This document shows, piece by piece, positions 11,785-23,794 of a stretch of DNA of 64,000 nucleotides. Each line of letters begins with the position of its first letter. Positions within the stretch are counted from its first letter, which is position 1. Under the pieces are notes generated by a model that worked only from the letters and a program-made list of their open reading frames with translations, ran no database searches and was not told the DNA's origin. The stretch is from Climacium dendroides (Eukaryota; Streptophyta; Bryopsida; Hypnales; Climaciaceae). The stretch covers positions 25,806,582 to 25,870,581 of the forward strand of contig OX467092.1 of assembly GCA_950106755.1 (NCBI GenBank), in the 5' to 3' direction. The position numbers and the translations under genes were made by a program.

Positions 11785-12930
11785 ATGAGCGACAGGGAAA
11801 TGGACACGAGGTGGAGCAACTTGCCTCAAGATCTGGTGAAGAAGGTGTTGGCCAGATTGCCTTTGGCATGCGTAGCTCGATTTCGGACAGTCTGCAAAAA
11901 GTGGTATAGCATGGTGCACACATGCCACTTCCTCCGAATGAGACGAGAATATCACTTGAGTCCGGAAGCGTACGTCTTTCTGTACTGGGAACGAGAAAAT
12001 GGCGAAGTGTCGGTGTACAACGCCGTTGAGAGGAAGTGGCAGGCGACGTTCACGATTTCCTTTGTACCATTCATGATGTGCGTGCCTCCCATTGCCGGCT
12101 CTGGCGGCCTCTTCTGCTTTGCGTGCACGGAGTCCTTGGTCATCTGCAATTTTCTGACAAGGAAGTGGCGGCAGCTTCCTCCTTTGCAAGGCTTCAAACC
12201 AGCTCTCAACCCCTGGACTTTTGCCCATCTCGTGTTGGACTCTGACAGACTGGGATACAAAATCATTCTGGGCCGCTATGAGTACTCGCATCTCGAGCAC
12301 CAGCCCAGCAACTTCAGGATCAAGGTATTTGACTCTAGGTCGAGCAGTTGGAGGGCGGAACCAAGCCCACCACCACCACTGGAGGTATCTCTCCGAGGTA
12401 GCGTTGGAATTAACTCCCAATCGTTAAGCGGCCATGGCACAACCTCTCAGATTCTGGGCAACAGTCTCTACTGCCTCGACAATGAATGGCGACATGTGAT
12501 AGCGTACAATGTAGAGCACAGTGTCTGGATCGGAGAGCCTATCCGACTCCCTCGAAGCTTTCGCAGCACATGGTTTCCTCCCTGCCTCCTGGAGCACCGA
12601 GGCCGCCTCTGCCTAGTTGGAGCGCAAGACGTCTATGGCGATACGTCATCCCGCCGAATTATCGTCCATACCCTAGACTTGCAAACAAACGATTGGAATG
12701 AGATGATTTACATACCACAAGAGCACTGCAAGGAGCTCGATGGCGCGCCTTACATTTACAAGTGCTTCCTGCATGACGATTTCATATGTTTCGTAACAAA
12801 GGACGCAGGAGTTGTGTACAGCTTTCACGACGGTTCTTTCACCACCCTGCCGATGGCCTACAATTACAACTGGTCCTTGCTCTACCTCAGCGAATCCACC
12901 CTCGATCCGGTGTGGAATGTTATCTTGTGA
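11785..12930 (+). CDS. F-box protein with C-terminal kelch-like region
   Basis: This intronless gene encodes 381 residues from an ATG at 11785 to TGA at 12930. The F-box is at residues 10-55 (SNLPQDLVKKVLARLPLACV, then FRTVCKKWYSM); it normally binds the Skp1 adaptor of SCF ubiquitin ligases. The rest resembles the beta-propeller of plant F-box/kelch proteins, with repeated strands ending in W or aromatic pairs: VERKWQATF, LTRKWRQLPPLQGF, SSSWRAEPSP, VEHSVWIGEPIRLP and LQTNDWNEM. The substrate cannot be told. It is convergent with the IGPS-like gene. A long antisense ORF at 11656-12420 is a shadow. The family is very large in plants, so no orthologue is named. Confidence 0.87.
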   Translation: MSDREMDTRWSNLPQDLVKKVLARLPLACVARFRTVCKKWYSMVHTCHFLRMRREYHLSPEAYVFLYWERENGEVSVYNAVERKWQATFTISFVPFMMCVPPIAGSGGLFCFACTESLVICNFLTRKWRQLPPLQGFKPALNPWTFAHLVLDSDRLGYKIILGRYEYSHLEHQPSNFRIKVFDSRSSSWRAEPSPPPPLEVSLRGSVGINSQSLSGHGTTSQILGNSLYCLDNEWRHVIAYNVEHSVWIGEPIRLPRSFRSTWFPPCLLEHRGRLCLVGAQDVYGDTSSRRIIVHTLDLQTNDWNEMIYIPQEHCKELDGAPYIYKCFLHDDFICFVTKDAGVVYSFHDGSFTTLPMAYNYNWSLLYLSESTLDPVWNVIL

Positions 12931-13777
12931 AATCCATTCGTCAATTTAACGCCACTTGGATTAGCTTCTTGAAAGCTGAGTGTGCTTGAAGTACCTGAGC
13001 AGAGCAGACCTTCCGTATTCAAACTCCAGGTTAGTAAAGAAAATCTTGAAACCACTACGTCCTTTCTAAATGTGCTTATAGGTTGGAGTGATTTGAGAGT
13101 TTAGTTGTTAATATAACAAAGAGTAACGTGCTGGTGTCCACCAGGCATCGAAAACAGACTCCTAAAAATCACAAATTAGTTGATCCAGAAGACGAGACGC
13201 AAGCTGCCATCCTTGCTCCAAGATGAGACCTAAACTAGGTTAAATTCAAGGATACTTGTATGCGCAGCTGAGGTCTTGCATACATTTCTATCAAAATGAA
13301 GTTTTAATTTCACCGTCTTTCAGGAATGTTTAAAAACAAAATTCAAATTTCAAGGACTGACCTGGTCATAATCGCAGATTCAAAACGCCGTGATGGAAAC
13401 ACCAACCACACGAAATTTTTATAGCAAATTCGATAACAAGAACGGGAGAAAACTCTCGCCAAGACCACCTAAATGATTACGATTATGAACCAAGACTCGA
13501 TGTAGCAGTATTCATGAAGCAGTGTTCATCAATGATGAGTCAAGATGACCTCGCATGACATTGTTGTGCTTATTCTCTCAATGACTCTTGGCAGTGTTCG
13601 GCTCACAAAGATCCATCAAGATTTCCACTAACCGATACAATGCTACGTCTGCTGAAGAGTCCAGAAATGTAAGGATATGAATTATATAACGTTTGAATTG
13701 ATACTCATTCGGCAGTCAGTAGACACAAGCAGAAGTGTACATGAGCCTAGTGGTTGAAAAACCGAAAAAGTGACCTA
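12931..13777. other. Convergent spacer between the F-box and IGPS-like genes
   Basis: About 850 bases without coding signal. It should contain the 3' UTRs of the two convergent genes. I see no repeat or RNA gene. Confidence 0.5.
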
Positions 13778-16700
13778 CTAGTCGTCGCCGGACATGGCCT
13801 CCCGCAGGTCTTCTAGAAAAACTTGAGAATTCTGCTCTCTGGCTTGGGGACCCTGTAAAACTTCATGTCTAATATACAGAGCATCAGCACCTGCTAACTT
13901 CATTGACCTTGCTTCTTCGATGGAGTAAACGCCCTGAGGTAGTGCAAGAATTAGTGCAAGGGAATTTCAAGTTGAAGAACCAAACAAAGAGATCAAGGTA
14001 AAGGGAGTTGTCATCTCTAAAAAGGAGAGCACCTTGTGAAAAAGTCTCACGCAAACAACCCACACCAATATTGATGGTTTTAAATTACACAGAGCTTGAT
14101 AGCAAAACTTACCACCATCGATGAAGCTCCGAAAGGGATCTCCCCGATGAGCGACTTGGAAATGTCTTGTCGTATTGATGGCATGGATATCTGCAAGACA
14201 AAATACAGATGAATTTCAATGTCGGCAGGAAAATAAGAACCCTACTACAGATATGCTGCAGGCATTTGAAGAAAATTGAAAAATCATGAAAAAGGAAATA
14301 CAACTGACACAGGAAGTTGTACAAGAGCACACATACCGCAAGACCGACAGAGAGGTTGATACCATAGATGGGTATACCAAGGGTGGCAACTTCCTGCAGC
14401 TCCTTCATGTTGATTACCTGGCAATGTCCACCATTTCTACATGACTATGCCAGAGTAATTCAAATTACAATACAGTTATAAAAATTTTGGACGATATTGT
14501 AAATTATTTTGGACGGTTCATAACCTCGTTATGTGGAGGCCACCAAAAACTTCACTCTTCAATGATATTGCACAGTATGAACAACTTGTTCTGACTTGAC
14601 CATAATCACTTGGTCGAATGCTCTTAAAGTAGAAATTATAGCACTACTCCTTCGCTACATCGGTGAGAAAAGCACTAAACAGAGTACACGAATTTCGTTG
14701 AGTGCCTTGCAAACGCGCATGAGTCGGCAGAATCTGCACTATAATCTTTCACCAACTTGAGGTAAGGAATAGGATGAATGATGAGTGCACTGACCTCAAC
14801 GACAGCATCAAGTCCTAGTGAGACTGCGTAGTTCAAGATGGCTGGCAAACCTACATGTCAGAGAAGAATTCGTTCACATGTCAACTCCTGTTGTTTTCGT
14901 CACCTCGTCAAACTAACACGTTCACACTGGAGACAATATGCAAGATCACAGGCCCATTACTGCGTTCCTGTCACTCATCATCAACACAAAGTTGTAAACA
15001 AGAGAGTGATAATGCATAATCCCTTTTTCAAAGGACTATCATATTCTTTGTGAAACGATTCCGACTCACTCATGATTTCTTAGTGCACCCTGCAGACTCT
15101 GGCCATTACCCCATTAACTGGAGATCCCCGAAACATTCATATGTTTTGTACTGGAAAGTCTCGATTGTCACCTTTGCTAAGGACAGAATAGACTGCTGTC
15201 AAGGCAGAAGCACCTGTCTCGCAGGTATCTGCAATCTTTAAAATACAAGGTCGATTGTCAGATCAATTGTCTTCAAAAAGTTATGCTGCTACGCCTCTCG
15301 GGTTGTGCTCACATCATACTCTGTAGAAGCTGCTTGACCACAATAATTCAAATTGACCTAGGATCTCGATTCCTATGTATCGACTACGGACACCGAGCTC
15401 CGAGTAAATCGGCATAGCAATCAGATAATCTGCATGCTTGATATCAATCCATCAAATACTTACCCTGATGGAATCTCATGGATCTAGAATAGGTATTGCC
15501 CCCCCCCCAGATGCTCAGATTCTTACCTGCAATGGATGGATGATCCAATCCCTCCGAAGAATAGGTACTTTGACAGCTGCAAAAACAAAATTCGGTATCC
15601 CCAGATCAATTTCTATATAAGGTGAAGACATCCTTATGTCAAAGTCCCGGAAGATTCAGATAATCAGGGCTTCTTTAATTTGAGGCACAATTGAAGCCAA
15701 GCTGACGCGGCAGTTACCGAAAGAGCAATGTTAGATTGGAAAGAGGCCACACCTTGACAAACCGCACTCAAGTCCGCCAAACCATTCGGGGAACTCTCCT
15801 CGTCCGTACAAATTGCTAAAGCGGAAGCTCCTGTTCACAGCAACAGAATGGTTCTCAATGTCGTACTCCTTTATTGGAATTAAAAAGATGCTAACAGTGC
15901 TGCCACGAAGTAGTTTGTTTACTCGTGGCCACTAGAGACCAAGCAAAAAATTATCTACGCATTTTAGTGCAGTTCAGTCGTCATCTGCGACATAGGAATC
16001 ATGGTCGTATTCTGTGACTAAACAATGAAATTCCCTCTACATACTAAGATTAGGTCCTCTATCAGTGTTTGCAGTTCATTAAAATACAATCATTACTCTT
16101 CACTCTGTATTCAGTCCAACGTCGTTTTCCTTGGAATCAAATATGAAAACACTGTCGACAAGCGGACATAAAATGCACGAAAAGATTTTTGACATTCGGA
16201 GCGAGCAGATGAGCATAGAAATCCTGATCCTACAAACGCAGAGGACATTCTGTCACATGGAAAATGTAACTCGGCAGATGCACAGATATACGGACTCTGA
16301 AAAGACTCATATATGAGCATGTCGTACCCCATTCCACGTATTTCACACAACGCTCTGCAAGCATCTCAGGCGTTTCCGCTGGCGATAACCGAGCAACTTC
16401 GACAACAATCGCAGTGCGCCCTTCAATAATCTGCTGTGCAATAGTGTCCAGAAGACTATATGGTTTCGTCACTGCTTTCGTCAATGCCAACCTCGACTCA
16501 AGCTCCCCTTCCGCCATTGACCTCAATTGCGACTCCAGAATCCTCTGCTTATTTCTTATTATACTCCCTAGCCTGCTCCTCTGTCTCTCTCCCTCGCCTT
16601 CACTTCCACAGACAACACGCAGGCTCCGACCTTGCTTTCGGCCAATTTCGCTCCGACTCAAGACCTTGAAATCCATTCGATTCAACGAACCTAATCTCAA

Positions 16701-16904
16701 ATGAGACTCATCGCGGCCGCTACAACAAACAATTCCGGCTGCAACCGATCCAGGTGGAGCCTGCAACCTCTCGTGAGCCCCATTTGACCTCCGTTTGCAT
16801 ATTGTAGATGGCTCCAAATACCTATATTTCGATCCAATTTCATCACTATGAAAGGAACGAATTGCGCAAGGACTGGCGGGCGCAGGCCCCAGCATGTTTG
16901 CCAT
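13778..16904 (-). CDS. Plastid indole-3-glycerol-phosphate-synthase-like TIM-barrel protein
   Basis: I trace eight exons on the minus strand: 16328-16904 (ATG at 16904), about 15753-15830, 15527-15576, 15172-15235, 14795-14850, 14337-14417, 14113-14190 and 13778-13933 (TAG), about 379 residues. The first about 100 residues are rich in Ser/Arg and start MANMLGPAPASP, which fits a chloroplast transit peptide. The barrel then reads AIVVEVARLSPAE, GASALAICTDEE, VPILRRDWIIHPLQ, CETGASALTAVYS, LGLDAVVEV, IPIYGINLSVGL and LAGADALYIRHEVL. This is the order of strands in TrpC/IGPS, which closes the indole ring in tryptophan synthesis. The lysine of the family EVK motif is Ala here, the KD lysine is Arg and the NNR motif is NLS, so it is probably not a standard IGPS. 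An overlapping out-of-frame ATG ORF begins at 17191 and could be a leader ORF or an alternative first exon. Confidence 0.78.
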
Positions 16905-17656
16905 CGTTGAATGCTGCAAATTGAAATTGCTAACCCGCACCAGCAGCTCATATTAAGCTGCGATAGCTTCAGGTCTCGTTCGTTAGGTGTGGGACGAAAA
17001 CAGGAGGCTCCTGAGATATCGTCCATGCCTGCCCTATCCACAACCGCGTCCTCTACTGTCCTCTTTTCGTCGTCCTTTCGTCCAACGAAAACTGGACGTC
17101 GTCTCGGCCCTGCAAACATGCGGTCTGGAGTCCAACAGACACTGGACGCTTCAAGTCGCGGCAGCTTGATTGCCGCAGTCGCGGATTTCATTCATCGTCG
17201 TAGCAAGGCGCTGCGTGACGGAGGATTTTGAGTAAAATTGGTGAAATAACCATAAGGATGTGGGTGACAGGAACCATTACAGTAGACCTCTTTGAAGGGA
17301 TAGTTTGTTCACGGTGCGGGCTTGAAGAATTTGAGTTCTGCAATTCTGAATTGTATTGTCGCTGATTGATTTGAGTGTTCTCCCCTACAAATCTGGATAA
17401 ATAGCTATTGATGTAGTCACTTCAAGAGCAAATGTTCTCATGGTGTGATTATCCTACTCAGAAGCTGTGCTGACATTTGTTGAATTCTTCCGGAGCTACG
17501 CGACCATGAGGTGCTGTAGAGTGAGAGGTGTAGTTTGGCGCAGCCGTGGTTTGTGTTAATCGAACGCATCTCTGTCACTTGGCTTTCATCGAGTGAAATG
17601 CGTTTTGAAAATCGTCTGTTGATGTTTCAGTAATTTCCGTAACACTAGGCGGCATC
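16905..17656. promoter_or_regulatory. Head-to-head spacer: probable bidirectional promoter
   Basis: About 750 bases separate the divergent ATGs of the IGPS-like gene (-) and the LRR-hydrolase gene (+). Both products appear plastid-targeted, so shared regulation is plausible. The IGPS-like 5' UTR may extend to near 17200. No clear TATA box stands out. Confidence 0.45.
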
Positions 17657-20600
17657 ATGGTTGCACACTCGGCATGCTTGTCGAGTCACTTCCTCCTCGC
17701 GCCGTGGACCTCTTCCTCTTCTGATTTTTTTCTTAGACGGCGAGGGCGCTATGCTTCGCTGTCCAATGCACGCGTTACTGGTCTACACGGGAGGGCGGTT
17801 GCATTGCCCTCTAAGCTATGGCCGCGTACTTTCGAAGGCAAGGAGCGACTGGGGAGTTCGTTGAGGGTGAATGCCTCTACAACTTCAGTGGCTGGTATGT
17901 GCCGTGGCCAAGTTTTGGATCGTCTGCGCTTTCCTGAGACTCTCATTTCTCTGTTTCAGTAGTCAACCTCAATCTTCACTCCTTCCGAGTCGAGGCTTGA
18001 CCTATTTGATACTCTCGGAAATTTTTGTTCAAGGTTTCAATTTTCCTCAATTGAGACCTCATGTGCTGTGGATACATAGCACTCTCGTTCACCTCTGCTT
18101 TATCCGGGAGAGGAGACCATGAGCATTTGATCGTAATCTTTTCTAGTGATTTTGTTGTCTTTTCTATCTTTCCTCTATTTTCACATCGTACTTCAGTTTC
18201 CCTGAAAGTGTCACCCCGCTACTATTGTCAGATCAGGCTTTCCTCGCAAGATGATAATCTAGAATGCTTCATCGCTCTCTACAACAATGTCACAGCCCTA
18301 ACGATTCGTCTTTAGTTCTGTAGTGTGATCTAAATAGCATTGAGATTTCTTGTATGGAATTCAGAGACTTCACTTTCTTTCTTTCTATATTGGTAAGTTA
18401 TATTTGCAACAGCCTTTTACTAGAACTTCTGCTGGATGTATGCGTTTGAGAAGCAGCTCCTTGGCGTTGTATTTCACTTTTCCTCGTTTAAAAGACTGAA
18501 GTCAATTAAGCACAGTTAAAGTAGCTTTACGATGCCCTTTCCTTTGTTTATGACGTCTTTCATATTGGCTCTCATGCACTTACTGGAATGCTCTTTAGAG
18601 AATGTGAAGCACAAACTTTATTGTGGAAACATGTATTGCAGGCCTGAATGCAGATTTAGAGGCCCGCATCTCATTAGCAGTCAGCACTGGTCGACTAGAT
18701 CTCAGTGACTGTGGTATGTCCTCATTTTCTTTCGCTTTACATTTTGACGTTTGATTTAATATACTTTATCTTGCATGCTACCAGTTTCAAACTTTCCTGT
18801 CTGTCAGTGACAGATACCTTGATGATCTATACTTGAAATGGAACAATCAGAGATAATGTCTCGAAATATGCCATAGTATATCGAGAAAGATGACATAGTA
18901 TGTTACTTAGTGCCATGACTAAGATCTCAAATAAAATATTATTTTATTCATCTTAACTTCTTACTATCGTCTATCTATTCCCCGCAGGACTTGTGGAAGT
19001 GCCTTCTCGGATATTTGAGTTAACTGACCTTGTTGATCTCTCCCTCGCTGGAAATAGAATTACCTCCTTGCCAGAAGACATCAAAAACCTGCGAGCTGTA
19101 TGATTCCTCTCCTCTCCACTTGTACGACTTTATCGCTTGTCAATTGAATTCTGATTCCAAATTTTCTCGTTAAAGCCCCGTTTCAGGAGTAATAGACTTT
19201 GCACTGAGGCAGGCAGGTGCTTAACGATTTGGCAAGCCGCATACGTTACATGTATCATATGGTAACCCTGCTAGTCATTTGAGATTTCACAAATTGACTG
19301 GTACCTTTTCGCAAGAACATAATAGCTAAGTGTGCATTACCATTTTATGGGAAAGATGTCAGCTCTCATTTCATATTAATAGCAAATTCACATCGTTCAT
19401 ATAATTACTAATGTATGAGTGATTCTTATCTGCCTTGTGCATTTTTTGAATCATCTTTCTGTCTGTAATTGAGAGCAGCTGCGCAGGTTGGGTTTAGCAG
19501 GCAATTTGCTGCCGGAACTTCCAGAAGGAATCGGCAATTTACAACAGCTAGAGGGGCTTTGGGTTCACGGAAATGTTCTTCATTCCTTGCCACCTCAGGT
19601 TAGAAATCATGATTACTCTTCTGGAAATCATGTTTACTCTCACAGGTTCGACATTAGTCAGGGCCTTAAAGGCAATATCTGCATATTTTAATATCTGTTC
19701 CTGTAAATTTGTTTTGAAAAAAGCAGTTTAAAGGGCCTAATGTATCTGACGGTAAACTGATGTAATTTAATAGTGTATAATCACAGATTGGTGACCTACG
19801 ACAGCTGCGCATGCTTGCACTTGCGGGCAACAAGCTAGCTGAGCTCCCAGAGTCTATTTCTGGCCTGACAAATCTCCAAGTACATTCTAGCAACTTCGTC
19901 TCTCTGTCAATATTTTTATTTTTATCAGTTTGGAAATTTAATCTGTGTGCATTGGACATTGAGGTATTCCATTTTTGATACAAACTTGTTGGGTTGTGAT
20001 ATGTGGGTAACTCATGATCACTTGGTGGTTGCTTACTAGGTCCTCTCAGTTGCAGGCAACAACTTATGCGAGCTACCCTCTGGTAGTTTCCTTGTCTCCA
20101 TTTCACCAATCGCTAATTGGTACCTCCTTGCCTCGGAAGATTCAGTCTTCCTAATTATATGCAGAAACCGGTAGATGAAGAATAAGGCAATATCGCCCAA
20201 CTTTCTGTTTTGTGCTGTGGAGTTCAAAGATGTGCTAGTCTCCCGCATTAATTGTTTGAAGTGAACAACTCGACCGTTTTCAGATTATAGGAGAACGCTA
20301 ATCCTTTTCATTGTCTGACTACTTGCTCTTGAGTGTAACTTGTAATCTTGTACGTCATCCACTATCACAATCTCCTAATAGGAATCTCAAAGATCAATCC
20401 TGTTTGTGATAGGTATTGGTAACCTGAAGGCGCTGAATGCTCTAGCAGCTCATGGGAACGCCCTGCGTTGTCTTCCCACCAGCTTGACGAAGCTTGCATC
20501 CTTGCGCGACCTTTGGCTTCAGGTTTGGAGAGATTTGACAGAATTTCTTACGTTATTTTCTTATTCCCTTTTTTTCTACAAATGCTCACTTAAAGGCTAG

Positions 20601-23600
20601 ACTGTGAAAAAGCTGATGAGTAAAACCACACTCGTTGTGTCGTGTATCGTGCCCGTTTTTCTTATCCTGCCTATCTTGCACCGTGACGTATTTCAAATTG
20701 AGGTTTTCAGAAAATAACACGGATATGTTCCAGTTACGTTCTAGCCTTTTCACAGGTGATTGACTCGTGCTATATGCAGGGGAATAAACTTGAAGTTCTT
20801 CCTAAATCATGGAGGGATATGTGCTCTTTGAAGCAGTTTTCTCTAGCTGACAACCGACTTGAAGTTTTGCCTGACTCTATTGCGGAGCTTCAATCGTTGG
20901 AGACACTTTGGATGTGAGTACTATCTTCTCATTTTGCCTGCCATTAATTATGCAGAATGTACTCAATTCATTTGCGGTTCCCTGGAAGTATAATTTTGGC
21001 ACGTTAACCAAAGCGAGGGTAGAGATGTGCCTATTTCAACTGATCTCATGATAATTAGTAATGATCTCATGATAATTTTCTCGTAAGAAACTGAATTGAA
21101 AACATCATTTGTGTGGACCAAAGAAATTTGGAAATCCTGCATCATCTCAATGCGCAAGTGTTTGAAATATAGCAAATACTAAGAAGTTTGACACCCAAAT
21201 GCGCACTACCAATATTGATATACGTTTGAGATTTAGGTATCTAAGTTGAGCTAATACTCATTCCTTAAATTATTCAAGACTTAGTTCTGGTTTGATTTAC
21301 TAGTGGAGAACCATATGGGATTCTGACCGTTTGCTGTTATTTCCATTCAGTTCAACCAGGATATGCGCGGTGCTAACTCATGTTTGGTATGTTCTTTAAC
21401 CTTCAGATATTGCAACAAGCTCGAGAATATACCCAGGAGCCTTGCGACAATAGAAAAGCTTCAATACATATGGTCAGAGGTAAGCTGGTATTGCCCAATG
21501 AACTCATCTCCCATGTTAGAATGCAGTGGACACTTCACAACTGACGACAAAAAGTTGGGTTCGTTTAGATTTTCTCACCATGCATGAATGTTGGAAGTCG
21601 GAGCCATATATTGTTCATTTCAAGGAACCTGTGGTACGCAATTTATGGAAATATTGTAGCCTTAAGACCCAATCATTTACCGATTCGCATGTTTATTATT
21701 CAGTCATGCGAAGCTTATTGTCGCAATCACAGGGAAATCCTCTTGAGAGCCAACCTCTTTTGGAAGCGTTGACATCATTTTCTAGTTTAAAGATTCTGGG
21801 TATCAGCTCCAATGTGGTAATTACGAAACCTTCTTTGCATGTTGGAAATATCCTCTCATGCACTTCTTTACTAGAAATCGTGATATTGTGACTTGGCATT
21901 AGTATAGTAGTGACTTAGTTGTGAGTAAAGTATGTGGTATGTTAATGGCCTCAGTGTTCCTGACTCTTTTTTTTATTAAAAGAAAATAAGAGAATAACTT
22001 TTGTTCCATTCCTTGCGCAAGCCATTATGTTTTCATGAAATCTTCATTGCAGGTCTCTCCAAGCTTAGTGCCAGAATCAATGGTTAAGGTTTTGTCCCAT
22101 TCAGAAATCAGTGGTTCCGGCGAGGCATTAGAGCATGGAGGTTACTTCAAGGTACATCGGAATACAATTGCAACGTTTCTTGTGATTTGATGAGATGCTG
22201 GCATGAATTTCACGACGTATAGACCTTCCATTAATGCTGATCATGGTAAATATCAGAAAATCGAAGCAAAGTAATAAGAGTTTAACTATGGTAGTTAATC
22301 GAAAGAATATCCTTTACAAATGATCCACAGTAACATTTCACAGTGACTGTATATCCAAATGCATGAAAGTCATTATCTGAAGCATTATTCCTGTGCTCCT
22401 TTCTTAACCACTATTGACAAAAATTTAGGTATAGACTCAACTGATGAGGTGTATGGGAATGGGTGTCAGCTTCAACAATGGGACTTGAGAGAGAAAGTCG
22501 ACACGGTGATTGTGGCCTTTGGTAGTGCCCCCGGTGTTCCCAACTGGTGTGTTTCCTAACATGTCAACCACCTGTATCCATTTATTGATGCACGTCGAGT
22601 TGGGGTTTAGTTTAGATGCAGTTTTTGTTTACTTGGATCAATTTCTTGGAGGGCTCCACTTTCTTAAACTTTACTCGCTGCTTAATTGGTATGGAACTTT
22701 TGAGCAGGGCTGGCTTACTACAAAAGGTGAAGGCAGAAATGAAGAAGAAACAAGCAACATCAACCTTCGACATCCTGTTCGTTGTTGACAGCAAGAGATC
22801 TTGGTATACACATGAAGATGACGTGGAACTTACAAACGATGCGGAATCACTCCAACAAATTCAGTCATATTCCAGTCCAGCAAGCGACTATTTACCTGGA
22901 ATAGGAGGTTACTACAGACGAGAGCTAGAGGTTGCATTGAGACCTTACAAGCAGGTGATAATGCTTGGTGATTCCATGGGTGCCAGTGCGGCGCTTATGT
23001 TTTCCCCATTGGCAACAGCTGTTATTGCTTTTTGCCCACAGGTACATTTCAACCATGATACGTTGTCAAATAGCTGCAATCGGCTGAAACAGAACGTTCT
23101 TCTTCTCTTCTTTTATTATTGGGATCGAACTTTGATTTGTTCAGGATTTTGAAACACAACTAGGTACCGGACCGTAGAAAGTTTCGATTGTCTGTTGGGA
23201 TGCTGGTGGAGGTTGGCAAAGTTCTATATATCCACTGCAGTGAAAATGTTGAACAGATTGCAAAATTTTCTGCTAGTTTCTTGATGATCCTTTTCATTTG
23301 TCTGATCTGCAGGTTGATTTGAGTACCTCTTCTATCAGACCAGGCCATTCTCAAGCCTGGCTTCAGACTTATAAGGAGGAATTGTTAAGGGCTGTATCAT
23401 TGTCGTCCGCAAGAATATCAGTTCACTCTGGCACATGGTCACATGATGTCGATCAGGCGAAACTTCTACCGTCAGACAAGGTTATCAATATTGCTTTCTC
23501 CTTCGATTTTTACATCTTATCTACTCTCGGAGCCACACGTCAATTCGCTAGTAAATTAGTGAGACCAATTTTGAAGGGTTCTTTGAACAATACTTAATTG

Positions 23601-23794
23601 TGGTATTCAAGCTCATGTTAATTCTTTATCCGTTTCCTTGCTCTGACACCCATTAACACTCCAATATTCAGGTGAAACTGGAGATCCATGATGTAGATGA
23701 TCACCGTCTAGCGTTGGAGCTCAACACGCGGAACTCTTTACTCAAAATCGTCCTACACGAAGTGCAGGGGTGTGGTGGTGTTGCGGAGCAATAA
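17657..23794 (+). CDS. Plastid-targeted leucine-rich-repeat protein fused to a C-terminal alpha/beta-hydrolase-like domain
   Basis: Fifteen exons give about 654 residues: 17657-17894, 18642-18713, 18988-19097, 19479-19598, 19787-19879, 20040-20082, 20413-20522, 20780-20913, 21407-21479, 21733-21816, 22053-22151, 22383-22546, 22708-23041, 23313-23480 and 23672-23794; the phases add up. Residues 1-75 look like a transit peptide (Ser/Arg-rich, few acids). About nine plant Ras-group-type LRRs follow, often one per exon, such as LVDLSLAGNRITSLPEDI, LRMLALAGNKLAELPESI and LKQFSLADNRLEVLPDSI. The C-terminal 250 residues open with VDTVIVAFGSAPGVPNW and contain GDSMG (Ser about 535), a nucleophile-elbow motif of serine hydrolases, then HSGTWSHDVDQ. 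The substrate is unknown; the acid and His of a triad are not assigned. The start of exon 22383 is the weakest border, since it lacks a good pyrimidine tract. The gene is convergent with the ZUP1-like gene. Confidence 0.85.

Noticed and set aside
11656..12420. Long antisense ORF (254 codons) opposite the F-box gene
   Set aside because: It has no family motif and is fully explained as a shadow of the F-box coding frame.
15753..15830. Apparent one-base frameshift in the second exon of the IGPS-like gene
   Set aside because: The protein on both sides and the exon phases need 78 bases, and my count near 15770-15790 was ambiguous by one A, so I treat it as a reading slip and not a mutation.
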